Numbered from the stretch's first letter, positions 25,686 through 34,676 are shown. The stretch: 35,306 nt of DNA from Prochlorococcaceae cyanobacterium jk18x1bzbins.87 (GCA_022826535.1 JAJDUS010000001.1:1-35306); one strand, 5' to 3'. Notes: a model not told the origin generated them from the letters alone. Numbers and translations are program-made.

Positions 25686-26292
25686 TGAGTGTGGAGGGTG
25701 GGTATCTAATGATAATCAATTATTCAGATCCATATGAGATTCAAGAAGATGTAATTTGCAAAGGGACTGATGCCGCACAGTGCCGAAACTCTGCAAACTC
25801 CTCTTGGACACTGGGTTTTGGCAATATGAAGCAAGCCCTGAGGCTGCCGTTTTCAGGGACTATGTGCCAGTCACAGCTCAAAACGTCCATCCAGACTTTA
25901 GTTTTGACTAGTCTCAGATGAGTCTTATTTTCTAAATCCCTGTTTTGGCTGTCCTTGTCGAGAAAAAGCTAGTGCTGAAGAGGTTTCTCAGCCTTGGCAC
26001 TTTGCTACATAAGCCCCTTTGCAAACCCCAGAACATGGCTCCCGTCACAACTTCAGACATGGGCTTGGGGATTGTTCTGACTGGCTTTATCAATGTTTCA
26101 TCCTTGCCAGCCAGATGGCACTCCTCTCCCGGTTCCTGAGAACAGCCCTTCCGTCAGCCTTGACGACCTCGACCGCCGCTCAGCGGTCCGCCCTGGGTCC
26201 CGCCAGGATACTGTGGCGTTAGGGTCAGGACTCATAATGTTAGGCATGATCCTCTCACCAGAGGGGGACCCCCAAGAGAGCACCAGGAGGAG
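25686..26292. other. Intergenic region without a supported gene
   Basis: Roughly 600 bases upstream of both the LuxR-type gene and the IS5-type remnant. The first 400 bases are AT-richer than the surroundings (around TAATGATAATCAATTATTC at 25708) and may contain the regulator promoter. I recognise no gene, RNA or repeat in it. Confidence 0.45.
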
Positions 26293-27013
26293 ATGGTTGA
26301 TGGCCCAGTTGTTAGGCTCAGCGCGGAGCAGGTTGCCCGCATCCGCCCCTTTTGCCCCAAGGAACGGGGTGTGAAGCGGGTCGATGCCCGCAGGGTGTTG
26401 CGCAGCAGCATCCCTGTGACCCGGAGCGGTCTGCGCTGGGTGGATGCCGGCGGCTGATGCCCCCCCACCCCACCCCACCCCCCCACAACCCTCTACAGCC
26501 GTTGCCGCCGCTGGTCAGACAAGGGTGTTTTTGATCTGATCTTTTCTGAGTCATCAGCGTCCGATGCCACAGAGCCAGAGGTCCTGATGATTGACGCCAC
26601 TGATCTCAAAGCCCATTCCACGGCGTCCAGCCTCAACAAGGGGGGCATGAGCAGCAAGCTCCATGGGATCTGCCACAGCAAAGGTGGTCCCCTGCGGCTC
26701 CACCTGCCTGAGGGGCAACGCAGTGACTTCACTGGTGCTGATGGGGTGCTGAAGGATTGCCGCCTGCGGCCGCAGTGGTTGGAGATCAAGGGTCAAAATC
26801 CGCAAGATGCTGGCCCAGCAGAGCATCCCGCCCCACCACTGCCGCAAGAAACCAGTCCATGACCATAAGAGGCTGTATTGAATGGGCCACAAAATCGAGA
26901 CTCTCTTTTCCCGGCTGAAGGACTGGCGGCCCATTGCAACCCGCTGCGACCGCCTGCGCCCACCTCTTCCGTTCTGCCATCCTCCTGACCGCCATTGTCC
27001 TCTTCTGGTGATG
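26293..27013 (+). pseudogene. IS5-type transposase remnant
   Basis: From ATG 26293 the frame reads VRLSAEQVARIRPFCPKERG, as in the N-terminus of IS5-family transposases. It then passes a C-rich tract (26460-26485) and continues with RCRRWSDKGVFDLIF, VLMIDATDLKAHSTASSLNK (catalytic Asp region), GGMSSKLHGICHSKGGPLRL and a shortened middle. It ends GHKIETLFSRLKDWRPIATR followed by CDR, matching the RNxIExMFxRLKDWRRIATRYDR end of the family. Stops, frame changes and an internal deletion make it dead. No terminal inverted repeats were identified. Confidence 0.7.
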
Positions 27014-27346
27014 AGGCCTGACCCTAAGGCGGGCCATGTGCCCGGTAGAGATGTGGAGGCTCAAGTGCGCACTGAAGGCAGGCAGCGGTCCCTGGGGTGC
27101 GGTTCAGGTGGCGTTGAGGCGAGGGGGCAGCCATGCTTCAATCCCGCCCCGCCCCAAAGCAATCCCGGTCCAGAAGGCCCCTCCAGGGGGGACGACATAC
27201 CGCTGCAATCTTGTTGCACTGCACACCGTCATCCCATGGATACGGGAGAACCATGGTCAATACCTTCATGGTCCATGGGCTTGATCCCCAGCGAGGAATT
27301 GCCACAGGACAGGGCCTCACCACAATGCCCACCACTCCCCAGTGCC

Positions 27347-28117
27347 CTATGAAGGACCAGCCGCAGCGCCACTCTTGCGCAGGCTGGCCTCCATGGCCTG
27401 TCGGTTCAGCCCATCCAGACCAAAACGATATCCCTGCTGCCGCACGGTCTGAATCACGCCGCCTTCTCCTCCTAGTCCCGCCTGCTCCAACTTGCGCCGT
27501 AAGGTCAGCACCTGGGTATCCACGGAGCGGGGACCGCCACTATGGGGTGGCCAGGCCATGCGCAACAGCTCTTGACGACTGCGGGTTACGCCAGGAGGCA
27601 TCAGCAGCGCACAGAGCAAAGCGAACTCCCGTGGACTCAACTCCACAGGCTGATCCCTCAGGGTAACCCGTCGCAGGAGCAGATGCACATCCAACGGTCC
27701 CACGCTGACCCGTTCCTGCAAGCTGTTGGTGCGACGCAATAAGGTGCGACAGCGGGCGGCCAACTCTTCCAACCCAAAGGGTTTGCATAAAACATCATCA
27801 GCGCCGCCGTCGAGCAACTCCACGGTGGCCTCCGTGGCTGTGCGTGCTGTGAGAATCAACGCACGACAGCCCAGGGATTCCGCAAGACGCAAGCCGGTTG
27901 AATCCTCCAAAAGTTCTGTGGTCACCAGCAAGTCAGGCCTTTCGTTGGCACAGACCTGCATGGCTTGGTGGGCGGTGGAGACACCAGCGGTCAAATAACC
28001 ATCTTGCCGCAAACGCTGGGCAAGGACAACCCGGAGCGCTGGATGAGCCTCCAGCACAAGAATGCGAGCTGCTGGGGTCAGCAAAGCATGCTCGGTTGCG
28101 CTAAGGTTGGACTCCAA
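27347..28117 (-). CDS. OmpR/PhoB-type winged-helix regulator with degenerate receiver
   Basis: The 256-residue protein has a receiver-like domain at about 17-125 and an OmpR-type winged helix at about 140-235, including ELSPREFALLCALL, SVDTQVLTLRRKLEQ and IQTVRQQGYRFG. In the receiver the phospho-acceptor position is Thr (PDLLVTTELLEDSTG instead of DLVLLD). The acidic pair is Glu-Ala (LVLEAHPALR), while the Lys-Pro pair (CKPFG) is kept. It probably acts without classical phosphorylation. The start is TTG 28117, as an in-frame stop closes the frame 24 bases upstream and no ATG exists. It is divergent from the DUF6761 gene. Confidence 0.85.
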   Translation of the reverse strand: MESNLSATEHALLTPAARILVLEAHPALRVVLAQRLRQDGYLTAGVSTAHQAMQVCANERPDLLVTTELLEDSTGLRLAESLGCRALILTARTATEATVELLDGGADDVLCKPFGLEELAARCRTLLRRTNSLQERVSVGPLDVHLLLRRVTLRDQPVELSPREFALLCALLMPPGVTRSRQELLRMAWPPHSGGPRSVDTQVLTLRRKLEQAGLGGEGGVIQTVRQQGYRFGLDGLNRQAMEASLRKSGAAAGPS

Positions 28118-28325
28118 GCCAGGCTGTAGCAGGTAGGGTTAAGCTATCCGCAGAAAGGATGCAGGTGCTCCATATGGCTGGTTAAAATGAGTGTAAGATT
28201 GAGTTTTGTAAAGGGACCAAGAGACGCTGAAGGGGTTCTTCACCGTCAATGTCCCCGCCAACCAGAAAAAACACCGGAACCAATCCCTCCGGACCAATTT
28301 GATCCTCCAAACCTCCACAACACCA
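28118..28325. promoter_or_regulatory. Divergent promoter region, OmpR-type gene / DUF6761 gene
   Basis: About 200 bases between divergent starts, AT-richer than the flanking coding sequence, with GGTTAAAATGAGTG around 28180 as a possible -10 region. No operator repeat or riboswitch was recognised. Confidence 0.3.
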
Positions 28326-28589
28326 ATGACGGCCCTTCAAGACCCCGATGCCATCCGTCACTTCCAGGCCCTCTGCGATGGGTGCCGTGACCTGGCCAGC
28401 CGTGGCTGCAATCCTTCCGAGCTGCGCCTCTACGCGGATGGCTATCTCCATTGCTTGTGTCGCGGTCAGCAGTTGAATCCCATGACGCAGCAGCGGTTGG
28501 AGGATTTGATTGGTCGTTGGATCCTTGATCCCTCCAGCAGTATCTGGCCGGAAGGGCACAACCATGGCCTTCATCCCCTTCTCAACTAG
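28326..28589 (+). CDS. DUF6761 family protein
   Basis: The 87-residue product from ATG 28326 (MTALQDPDAIRHFQALCDG) matches a small cyanobacterial family, DUF6761. Conserved features are the LRLYADGYLHCL block and the C-terminal LEDLIGRWILDPSS. Function is unknown. The longer in-frame start at 28299 adds residues that are not conserved. It is convergent with grx4 across 55 bases, and in marine picocyanobacteria it is often seen near grx4 and bolA (recollection). Confidence 0.8.
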   Translation: MTALQDPDAIRHFQALCDGCRDLASRGCNPSELRLYADGYLHCLCRGQQLNPMTQQRLEDLIGRWILDPSSSIWPEGHNHGLHPLLN

Positions 28590-28644
28590 CACATTTCGCC
28601 CAAGCACTCCATGCCAGGGGCCCGGCGGGGCTCAATGGGGGGAT

Positions 28645-28968
28645 TCAGGAGGCCAGGGCCACGGCCAGGGTCTCCCGCAGTTCGCCGGAGTTGTACATCT
28701 CAATGAGGATATCGCTGCCACCAAGGAATTCACCCTTGAGATACACCTGAGGAATGGTTGGCCAGTTGGCATAGTCCTTGATTCCTTGGCGAATCTCCGG
28801 ATCCGAGAGCACGTCAAATGTTTCGTAGGGGAAGCCGAGGGCATTGAGAACCTGCACCACGTTGTTGGAGAATCCACACTGGGGCATGAGCTTGCTTCCC
28901 TTCATAAAGACGAAAACGGAGCTGCTGGAGACCAGGGTTTCAATGCGTTGCTTCAGGGCAGGATCCAT
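28645..28968 (-). CDS. grxD: Monothiol glutaredoxin Grx4/GrxD
   Basis: This 107-residue monothiol (CGFS-type) glutaredoxin binds or transfers a 2Fe-2S cluster together with glutathione and often with BolA. It contains FMKGSKLMPQCGFSNNVVQV (active-site CGFS), TIPQVYLKGEFLGGSDI (glutathione/cluster binding) and the terminal GELRETL. It lies just downstream of bolA on the same strand, 76 bases apart, fitting the well-known Grx4-BolA partnership. It links functionally to SUF, GSH reductase and SufR elsewhere in the window. Confidence 0.96.
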   Translation of the reverse strand: MDPALKQRIETLVSSSSVFVFMKGSKLMPQCGFSNNVVQVLNALGFPYETFDVLSDPEIRQGIKDYANWPTIPQVYLKGEFLGGSDILIEMYNSGELRETLAVALAS

Positions 28969-29044
28969 GACATTGGGAATGGGGAGAGTGGTGACCAGGG
29001 AAGCTGAGACTCATCCTTCAGGGACTGTGTCTCATGCAATTCCC

Positions 29045-29281
29045 CTAGGCTGGCGGCGCCGTTGTTGTCAGGGCCAGGGCGTGAATGGCGGCGCTGGCAA
29101 ACTCATTCTTGAGTGCAGCATAGACAAGTTGATGCTGACGCACCCGGGAGAGACCGGCGAACGCTGCTGAGGTGACAGAGACTTGCAAGTGGTCTCCGGA
29201 GCCGGTGAGATCTTCAACGGCCACATGGGCATCGGGAAGGGCTGCACAGATGGCGGCCTCAACAGCGGCTGGCATGACCAT
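29045..29281 (-). CDS. bolA: BolA family protein
   Basis: This 78-residue BolA/IbaG-type protein has a conserved cluster-ligand/nucleic-acid segment [14 protein letters not shown] and a terminal [11 protein letters not shown]. BolA proteins form 2Fe-2S-bridged heterodimers with CGFS glutaredoxins. ATG 29281 ([10 protein letters not shown]) fits the family start; the frame also offers a TTG at 29290. It sits upstream of grxD as a likely two-gene operon. Confidence 0.92.
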   Translation of the reverse strand: MVMPAAVEAAICAALPDAHVAVEDLTGSGDHLQVSVTSAAFAGLSRVRQHQLVYAALKNEFASAAIHALALTTTAPPA

Positions 29282-29316
29282 GGTCGGCAAAGCGCATCGG
29301 CAAAGCAGGCTTAACT

Positions 29317-29859
29317 TTAGCCGGGTCCCTCGTAGGTGGTTTCGGCAAAGCCCAACTCCACCAATTGTTGATAGGCCTGGATACCCAGCGGATTGGTGGC
29401 TGTCGTGAGCTTGATGACCTCCACCAGCAACGGGACGGCCACCTCGGGCTGCTCCAAACGACGGTGGAGGGCGGCGAGGCGAAGATCGGCTTCCGCTTGT
29501 AGCGTAATGGAGCGGCGACCTTTGGTGTCCATTTCCCGGGGCACACGGGCGTCCAAGCCGCGGAAGGCGCCACTGAGGTCACGATAGAAGCCTGCTAATG
29601 CACGGGCTGCACCGCGGGCTTCATCGTAGCGTTTGCGGGCCGCCTCCAGATCTCCCGCCGCGACGGCCTCATCCCCCTGACTCAGGAGGCGCTCCACGGT
29701 GCCGGGGTTAAAGCTTCCCTCTTCGGACTGAAGGGCCTTGACGGGCTCCGATGGGTCTTGATCTTGTGCAAAAGCCCCATGGGCAAGCGGCAGAACCATG
29801 GCGACCGCCAGAGCCATGGACATGAAGCAGCCGGCAGGGGATTGCCAGAGGTTGCGCAT
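29317..29859 (-). CDS. Exported TPR-like protein of unknown function
   Basis: The 180-residue product from ATG 29859 has a signal peptide: MRNLWQSP, then a hydrophobic [17 protein letters not shown] ending before QDQDP. The mature part is helical with repeated Ala/Leu/Arg patterns ([39 protein letters not shown]), resembling TPR-type helix pairs. Similar proteins occur in picocyanobacteria without a known role. The longer frame to 29949 adds a second hydrophobic stretch and is less likely. It lies 36 bases upstream of bolA and may be the first gene of that operon. Confidence 0.75.
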   Translation of the reverse strand: MRNLWQSPAGCFMSMALAVAMVLPLAHGAFAQDQDPSEPVKALQSEEGSFNPGTVERLLSQGDEAVAAGDLEAARKRYDEARGAARALAGFYRDLSGAFRGLDARVPREMDTKGRRSITLQAEADLRLAALHRRLEQPEVAVPLLVEVIKLTTATNPLGIQAYQQLVELGFAETTYEGPG

Positions 29860-29989
29860 CGGCAGGGAAGACAATGACGCAACCCATGATACGGGATGAA
29901 ACAGAACCACCACCCAATAGACTGCTGCCCGGCTCATCCGCCAAGGCAAGGAAGCTGTGGAGGTGTCCTATGGCACCGGCAACGGCCTT

Positions 29990-30975
29990 CAGCCCACGCA
30001 ACAAGAAAGCAGGTCACCTGTCCCCCTAGGGTAGCAGATACCCCATGGCCGACCCAGTGCGCACTGACCATTCAACACTCTACTGCCAAGGCCCTCGAAG
30101 CAGCATTCAAGGCCTTCTTCGCCAGGATTGGCAAATCCCCGCACTTCAAGGTGCGAGGGCGTGACGCACCCTCCTTCGGGGTTCTCCAGGACATCCAGGC
30201 TCAAGGAGGATAGCTCCCCCACGCTGGGCTGGTTCCGCCTACGGGGCGCCAACCCCCACGCCGAGGGCAGCCGGCCAAGGCTACGGTCAAGTGTGATGCA
30301 GGCAAGTGGTATGCCAAGGTGGTGTAGGTCGTCCAACACAACCCAATTCCACAACAATCTGGTGGCAGGGATCCACCACAACGTGGGCAATGTGGCTGTC
30401 GCCTGTTGCGATGGCGCCAGCGAAGTGATCCCAGCCCCTGGGTATTCCGGCTGGAGACACGGAATCAAACGCCATCAGCGCAATAATGTGGCTCGCAAAC
30501 AGAAGGGCGGCAAGCGCCGTGCCAGAGCCAGGTATCCCCTGGGAGGCAAGCAGCACCAGCTTGCGTGTGTGCGCAAGACTTTACTTCATCACAGCAGTCG
30601 GCACATCACCGGCAACGCCACCGCAGTGGTGCTGGAAGACTTGAAGGTGCAGAAGATGATCGCCTCTGCTGCGGGCACGGTGGAGAACCCCGGCAGGAAC
30701 GTTGCGCAAAAAAGTGGCTTGAATCGGGGCAATCTGGCCCAGGGCTGGGGTCTGCTCAAGCAAATGCCGGATGACAAGGCTCGGCAGAGGGTAGCGGTGA
30801 ATCCCGCCTACACCAGCCAGACCCGTCCTGCCTGTGGCGGGGCTGAGCAACGATCACGGATTTCCGCCAGGGACCACCACTGTGTGGCCTGCGGCCGCAT
30901 CCATGTAGACTCCATACAGCCCTCAACCCTGTGCGGAACACCCTGGGCGCCGGGTTGGAGCCACTCAGTGGAGCA
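29990..30975 (+). pseudogene. tnpB: Decayed TnpB (IS200/IS605-type) gene
   Basis: Fragments in successive frames follow TnpB order: HSTAKALEAAFKAFFARIGK then SPHFK (N-terminal), ATVKCDAGKWYAKVV, VVLEDLKVQKM with SAAGTVENPGRNVAQKSGLN (RuvC Glu region), VAVNPAYTSQTRPACGG, and HHCVACGRIHVD (zinc-finger cysteines). At least two frame changes and stops are visible, and the terminal RuvC Asp segment (DxNAAxNIL) is lost or scrambled (HVDSIQPSTL). The protein is therefore inactive. No TnpA gene is present. It interrupts the space between the bolA group and the CobW gene. Confidence 0.82.
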
Positions 30976-31193
30976 ATAGCCTCTGGGACAGGGCAACTGC
31001 ACGGCGAGAGACGCTTCACGTCAGTGGCACCACAGACCCGCGACACTGTGGAGCCGGTGCTTCGGCGCCACGATGCAGATGCATCAGTCCCAAAAGTAGT
31101 CTCCATGCCATCCAGGGTCACTTGGCAGGACAGAAGAGCCGCCCTAAGATGGATCCTTGGCTCACCACAGCAGCGCCCACCAGGCCCGGCACC

Positions 31194-32294
31194 ATGACAA
31201 TCCATCACCAGCCCCCGGACACCACGCCAAAGACCGGAATTCCGGTCACCATCCTGACCGGGTTTCTGGGAGCTGGGAAGACGACGCTGCTCAACCACAT
31301 CCTCACCAACCAGCAGGGGCTCAAGGTGGCTGTGCTGGTCAATGAGTTCGGGGAAATCGGCATTGACCATGACCTGATTGTGACCACCAGCGACACCATG
31401 GTGGAATTGAGCAACGGTTGCATTTGCTGCTCCATCAATGGGGAGCTGATGGATGCCATTGATCGGCTTCTGGTCCAGCCCCAACAGTTGGACTACATCA
31501 TTGTGGAGACCACCGGCCTGGCGAACCCCTTGCCCGTGGCCATGACCTTTTTGAGCAGTGAGCTGCGGGATGAGTGCCGCCTCGACTCCATCATCACCCT
31601 GGTGGATGCAGAGAACTTTTCCCTGGATCTGCTGACGGGTGAAGTGGGCCGTCAACAGATTATCTACGGCGATGTCCTGCTGCTCAATAAAATTGATCTG
31701 GTGAGCGAGGAGCGGTGGAAAAGTGTGGAACAGGCCCTCCTGGACGTCAAGCCGGATGCCCGTATTCTCCCCTGTCGCCGCGGCAACATTCCCCTGGGAC
31801 TGCTGCTCAGCGTGGGGCTGTTCGATTCCGATCGCTGGCTACAAACTGAAGACCCGACACCGGACCATGATGGTCACCACAGCGGGGATCACCACCACAG
31901 CCATCACGGCCACGACCATCACCATCACCATGTTGGGGAGGGGGATCCATCCGGCACCATTGAGGGGTTCACATCCCTCTCCTTCCGCAGTGACCAACCC
32001 CTGGACCTGCGGTGCTTTCAACACTTTCTCGACAATCAGCTTCCCCAGACGGTGTTTCGCGCCAAGGGCATTCTCTGGTTTCGCCAGAGTGAGCGGCGCC
32101 ACCTCTTCCATCTTGCCGGCAAACGCTTTTCCATCGACGACGATGACTGGCCCTCCACCCTGCCCCGCAGTAACCGCCTGGTGCTGATTGGCCGAGATCT
32201 GAACCGGACCACCCTGCGGCAGCAATTGGAAGCGTGCCGCGTTCGTACAGGGGCAGGGGCAGGGGCGGGGATGGATTCTCCTGAAATCCCATGA
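31194..32294 (+). CDS. CobW/COG0523 G3E GTPase with His-rich metal-binding loop
   Basis: This G3E-family GTPase is of the CobW/ZNG1 metallochaperone type. From ATG 31194 it has 366 residues. Walker A is GFLGAGKTT (23-31), the metal-site motif is NGCICCSINGEL (Cys75-Cys79 region), then VETTGLANP and the guanine-specificity NKIDL (165-169). A low-complexity loop at about 224-246 has 14 His within 23 residues, suggesting zinc, nickel or cobalt binding. The C-terminal CobW domain (DQPLDLRCFQ, KGILWF) is intact. ATG 31149 is a possible earlier start. It overlaps the permease gene by 4 bases (ATGA at 32291), so the two are coupled. The delivered metal is unknown. Confidence 0.92.
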   Translation: MTIHHQPPDTTPKTGIPVTILTGFLGAGKTTLLNHILTNQQGLKVAVLVNEFGEIGIDHDLIVTTSDTMVELSNGCICCSINGELMDAIDRLLVQPQQLDYIIVETTGLANPLPVAMTFLSSELRDECRLDSIITLVDAENFSLDLLTGEVGRQQIIYGDVLLLNKIDLVSEERWKSVEQALLDVKPDARILPCRRGNIPLGLLLSVGLFDSDRWLQTEDPTPDHDGHHSGDHHHSHHGHDHHHHHVGEGDPSGTIEGFTSLSFRSDQPLDLRCFQHFLDNQLPQTVFRAKGILWFRQSERRHLFHLAGKRFSIDDDDWPSTLPRSNRLVLIGRDLNRTTLRQQLEACRVRTGAGAGAGMDSPEIP

Positions 32295-33877
32295 TGCAAG
32301 GGCGTCCCTTTCTGATCATCCTGGTGCTGGCCATTGCAGGCCTGGCCCTTGCTCCCGTGCTGATGGTGCTGCTGCTGGCGCTGCGGGATCAGGGCATTGT
32401 GGAAGGCATCGGTGTGGGGGTGATCAACACACGCCAACTCAGGGGCACCATCGGCCTTTTGGCCACCGTCGGCCTTGGGGTGACCCTGCTGGGGGTGGCC
32501 ACCGGCTGGGTCACCGCCTGTTGCCATTTCCCTGGCCGTCGCTTTCTGCGTTCCATTCAACTCCTGCCCCTGGCCACGCCGGCCTACCTGCTGGCGGCCA
32601 CCCTGGTGGATCTGGGCTCGATCCAGGGATGGCGTGTCTATGGATTTGCCTGGGGCGTGGTGGTGCTGAGTCTGGCCAACTATCCCTATGTCTTCCTGCT
32701 CACGACGGATAGCTTTTCCCGGTTGGGCCAGCGGCAGTTGGAGGCCTGTCGCACCATGGGCCTGGGGCCTTGGGGAAGTTTTTTGCGGGTGGCGTTGCCC
32801 CTCACCCTGCCCGCCATTGGGGCTGGCATTGCCCTCAGTGGCATGGAGGTGGTCAATGAGTTGGGCGCCGTGGAACTGCTGGGCATCCCCACCCTCTCCT
32901 ATGGCATCCTCCAGCGTTGGCAAGAGCAGGGCAACCCCACCAGCGCCGCCCAGATGGCCCTGGTCACGTTGATTGTGGTGGCCAGCCTGATTGCCTTGGA
33001 GCGCTGGCTCCGCCGCCGCAGTCGCCGTTGGGCCCTGGATGGCCGTGGTGAAACATCCTTGACGTGGCCATTGGCGGGGTGGCGGGCCGGCACCGCCCAG
33101 TTGATTTGCGCTCTCCCCCCTGTGGTGAGCCTTGGCGTGCCCCTGCTGTGGATGAGTCAGCGCTGGCAAGGCACTGTGGAAGCCCCTGGCGAACTGCTCA
33201 AGCTGACGGGGAATACGTTGATTCTGGCGTCGGTGGCGGCGGCCCTCACCGTGGCCGTGGCCCTGCTACTGGCGGTGGCGCGCCGCTGGATCCGTCAACC
33301 CCTGTTGCAACGCCTGGTGTTTATGGCCTCCATGGGTTATGCCATTCCGGGAACGGTGTTGGCCCTGGGTTTGCTGGTGCTGGGCGGTTCTCTGGGCTGG
33401 ACGCCCCTGACCCTCCTGGTTCTGGGCTACACGGACCGCTTCATGGCCGTGGGCCGCGGTGGCTTTGATGCCGCCCTGGAGCGGATCCCCCCCACCATGG
33501 AGGAGGCCGCCACCAGCCTGGGCAGCACCTGGTGGCAAACCCTGCGGCGCATCCATTTCCCCCTCCTGGCTGGTCCCCTACGGGTGGGGACTCTGCTGGT
33601 GTTTGTGGACACCATCAAGGAGTTGCCCCTCACCTTTGCCCTGCGGCCCATGAACTTCGACACCCTCTCCGTGCGGGTGTTCCAATACGCAGGAGACGAG
33701 AGATTGAATTCCGCCCTGGGGCCAGCGGCCCTGATCCTGACCCTCGGCCTGGTGGCCTCCTTCGCCATGATGCGCACCACGGAAACCTTGGCATCTCGGG
33801 AGGCGCTGGAACCAGGGCTGGACGGGAGAAAGGACGTCCCCCAAGGGGGCCTTGGGCAATTGGAGAAGCAGTTTTGA
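32291..33877 (+). CDS. futB: Ferric-iron-type ABC transporter permease (FutB-like)
   Basis: The 528-residue inner-membrane permease has two fused MetI-like halves and about twelve hydrophobic segments. It is the FbpB/SfuB/FutB type that works with a periplasmic Fe(III)-binding protein and an ATPase. EAA loops are visible in each half: EACRTMGLGPWGSFLRVALP and EAATSLGSTWWQTLRRIHFP. LPLTFALRPMNFDTLSVRVF is typical of the iron group. The charged C-terminal tail after residue 500 may be altered, as a TnpB fragment begins within about ten bases of the stop. Iron specificity is by family; coupling to a CobW GTPase leaves another metal possible. FutA and FutC genes are not in the window. Confidence 0.88.
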   Translation: MMQGRPFLIILVLAIAGLALAPVLMVLLLALRDQGIVEGIGVGVINTRQLRGTIGLLATVGLGVTLLGVATGWVTACCHFPGRRFLRSIQLLPLATPAYLLAATLVDLGSIQGWRVYGFAWGVVVLSLANYPYVFLLTTDSFSRLGQRQLEACRTMGLGPWGSFLRVALPLTLPAIGAGIALSGMEVVNELGAVELLGIPTLSYGILQRWQEQGNPTSAAQMALVTLIVVASLIALERWLRRRSRRWALDGRGETSLTWPLAGWRAGTAQLICALPPVVSLGVPLLWMSQRWQGTVEAPGELLKLTGNTLILASVAAALTVAVALLLAVARRWIRQPLLQRLVFMASMGYAIPGTVLALGLLVLGGSLGWTPLTLLVLGYTDRFMAVGRGGFDAALERIPPTMEEAATSLGSTWWQTLRRIHFPLLAGPLRVGTLLVFVDTIKELPLTFALRPMNFDTLSVRVFQYAGDERLNSALGPAALILTLGLVASFAMMRTTETLASREALEPGLDGRKDVPQGGLGQLEKQF

Positions 33878-33883
33878 CCCATG

Positions 33884-34058
33884 GCTGTTCGCCGTTGTCC
33901 ATCAGGCAATGGCCATGTCCCGAATGTGGGGCCACCCACGACAGGGGCGCCAATGCTGCTAAAAACATCCTTGCCGCTGGGGTAGCGGTGAGGCAAAACG
34001 GACGTGGAGCCAGGCATAAGACCACTGACGCGGATCCCCACGCCAGGGAATTGTGAAG
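33884..34058 (+). pseudogene. TnpB C-terminal remnant
   Basis: The frame reads QWPCPECGATHDRGANAAKN followed by ILAAGVAV, the last zinc-finger cysteines and final RuvC motif of IS200/IS605 TnpB (family form DxNAAxNIL, here GANAAKNIL with the Asp replaced). It continues RQNGRGARHKTTDADPHA to a stop. Everything upstream is missing. It lies directly after the FutB-like stop codon, so an element inserted at or near the end of that gene and later decayed. Confidence 0.75.
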
Positions 34059-34676
34059 ACATTGTAATGAAGCTTGCCAAAAACTTGGGTGAGGGGTCTA
34101 GAAAATACTTTGAAGAAGCTCACTCCCCCTTGCCTCAGCCAACCCTGTTGATAAAAGGCCTGCAAAGCCTCAAAGCGAATTCACAAAAAGCTGACGCTCC
34201 CCTCTTTGAGCAGCAAGCCCTGCAGGAAGCAGGCGCAACAATACAAATAGGTAAAGAATTGTTACAATCCCCCCCACCCCCCCCGAAAAACATTCCTTAA
34301 CTCTTGGCTGCTGCTGAGGCGGTCTCTCGGTCTCAACCCCTCAGGTTCCCAACAAACACACAGCTCCTCCTCCCACACCACAAAACACCCGGCAGAAACT
34401 ACAACACCGGTCACATCCCCTTCAATCCACTCAGCAGGGGAAGCACAAAAGAAGGCAACACCCCACCAGCACACCCCCAGCCTGAAAGCGGGGCCGGACG
34501 TCCCGCCTCAACTCCATCAAGACGCCACACACAGAAGAAAAACGGACTTCCACAGTCACTGTCCGGGGGAGGACCTTCAACCATGGCTTCTTCCCAACAA
34601 AACGTTGGTGGCCACAGGGTCCCCAGGGAATACCAAACCCTTGCAAAAACGGGTAACGCCCATCCTCAAGGCCTCC
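34059..34676. other. Low-coding region upstream of the surface-protein gene
   Basis: This stretch has no confident gene. A frame from ATG 34067 to 34300 encodes 77 residues with a helical look but no known family. Bases 34269-34284 form a tract of C runs interrupted by one A. From 34251 a frame stays open into the exported protein gene, but its His/Pro/Thr-rich translation before 34677 looks non-coding. Any promoter for the downstream gene should lie here. Confidence 0.4.

Noticed and set aside
30756-31655. Minus-strand frame over the tnpB end and the cobW start
   Set aside because: The first part is antisense to tnpB and the rest antisense to the GTPase, with no own motif.
32036-33169. Long minus-strand frame opposite the CobW and permease genes
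   Set aside because: It is a shadow; the translation is Gln/His-rich and spans two real genes.
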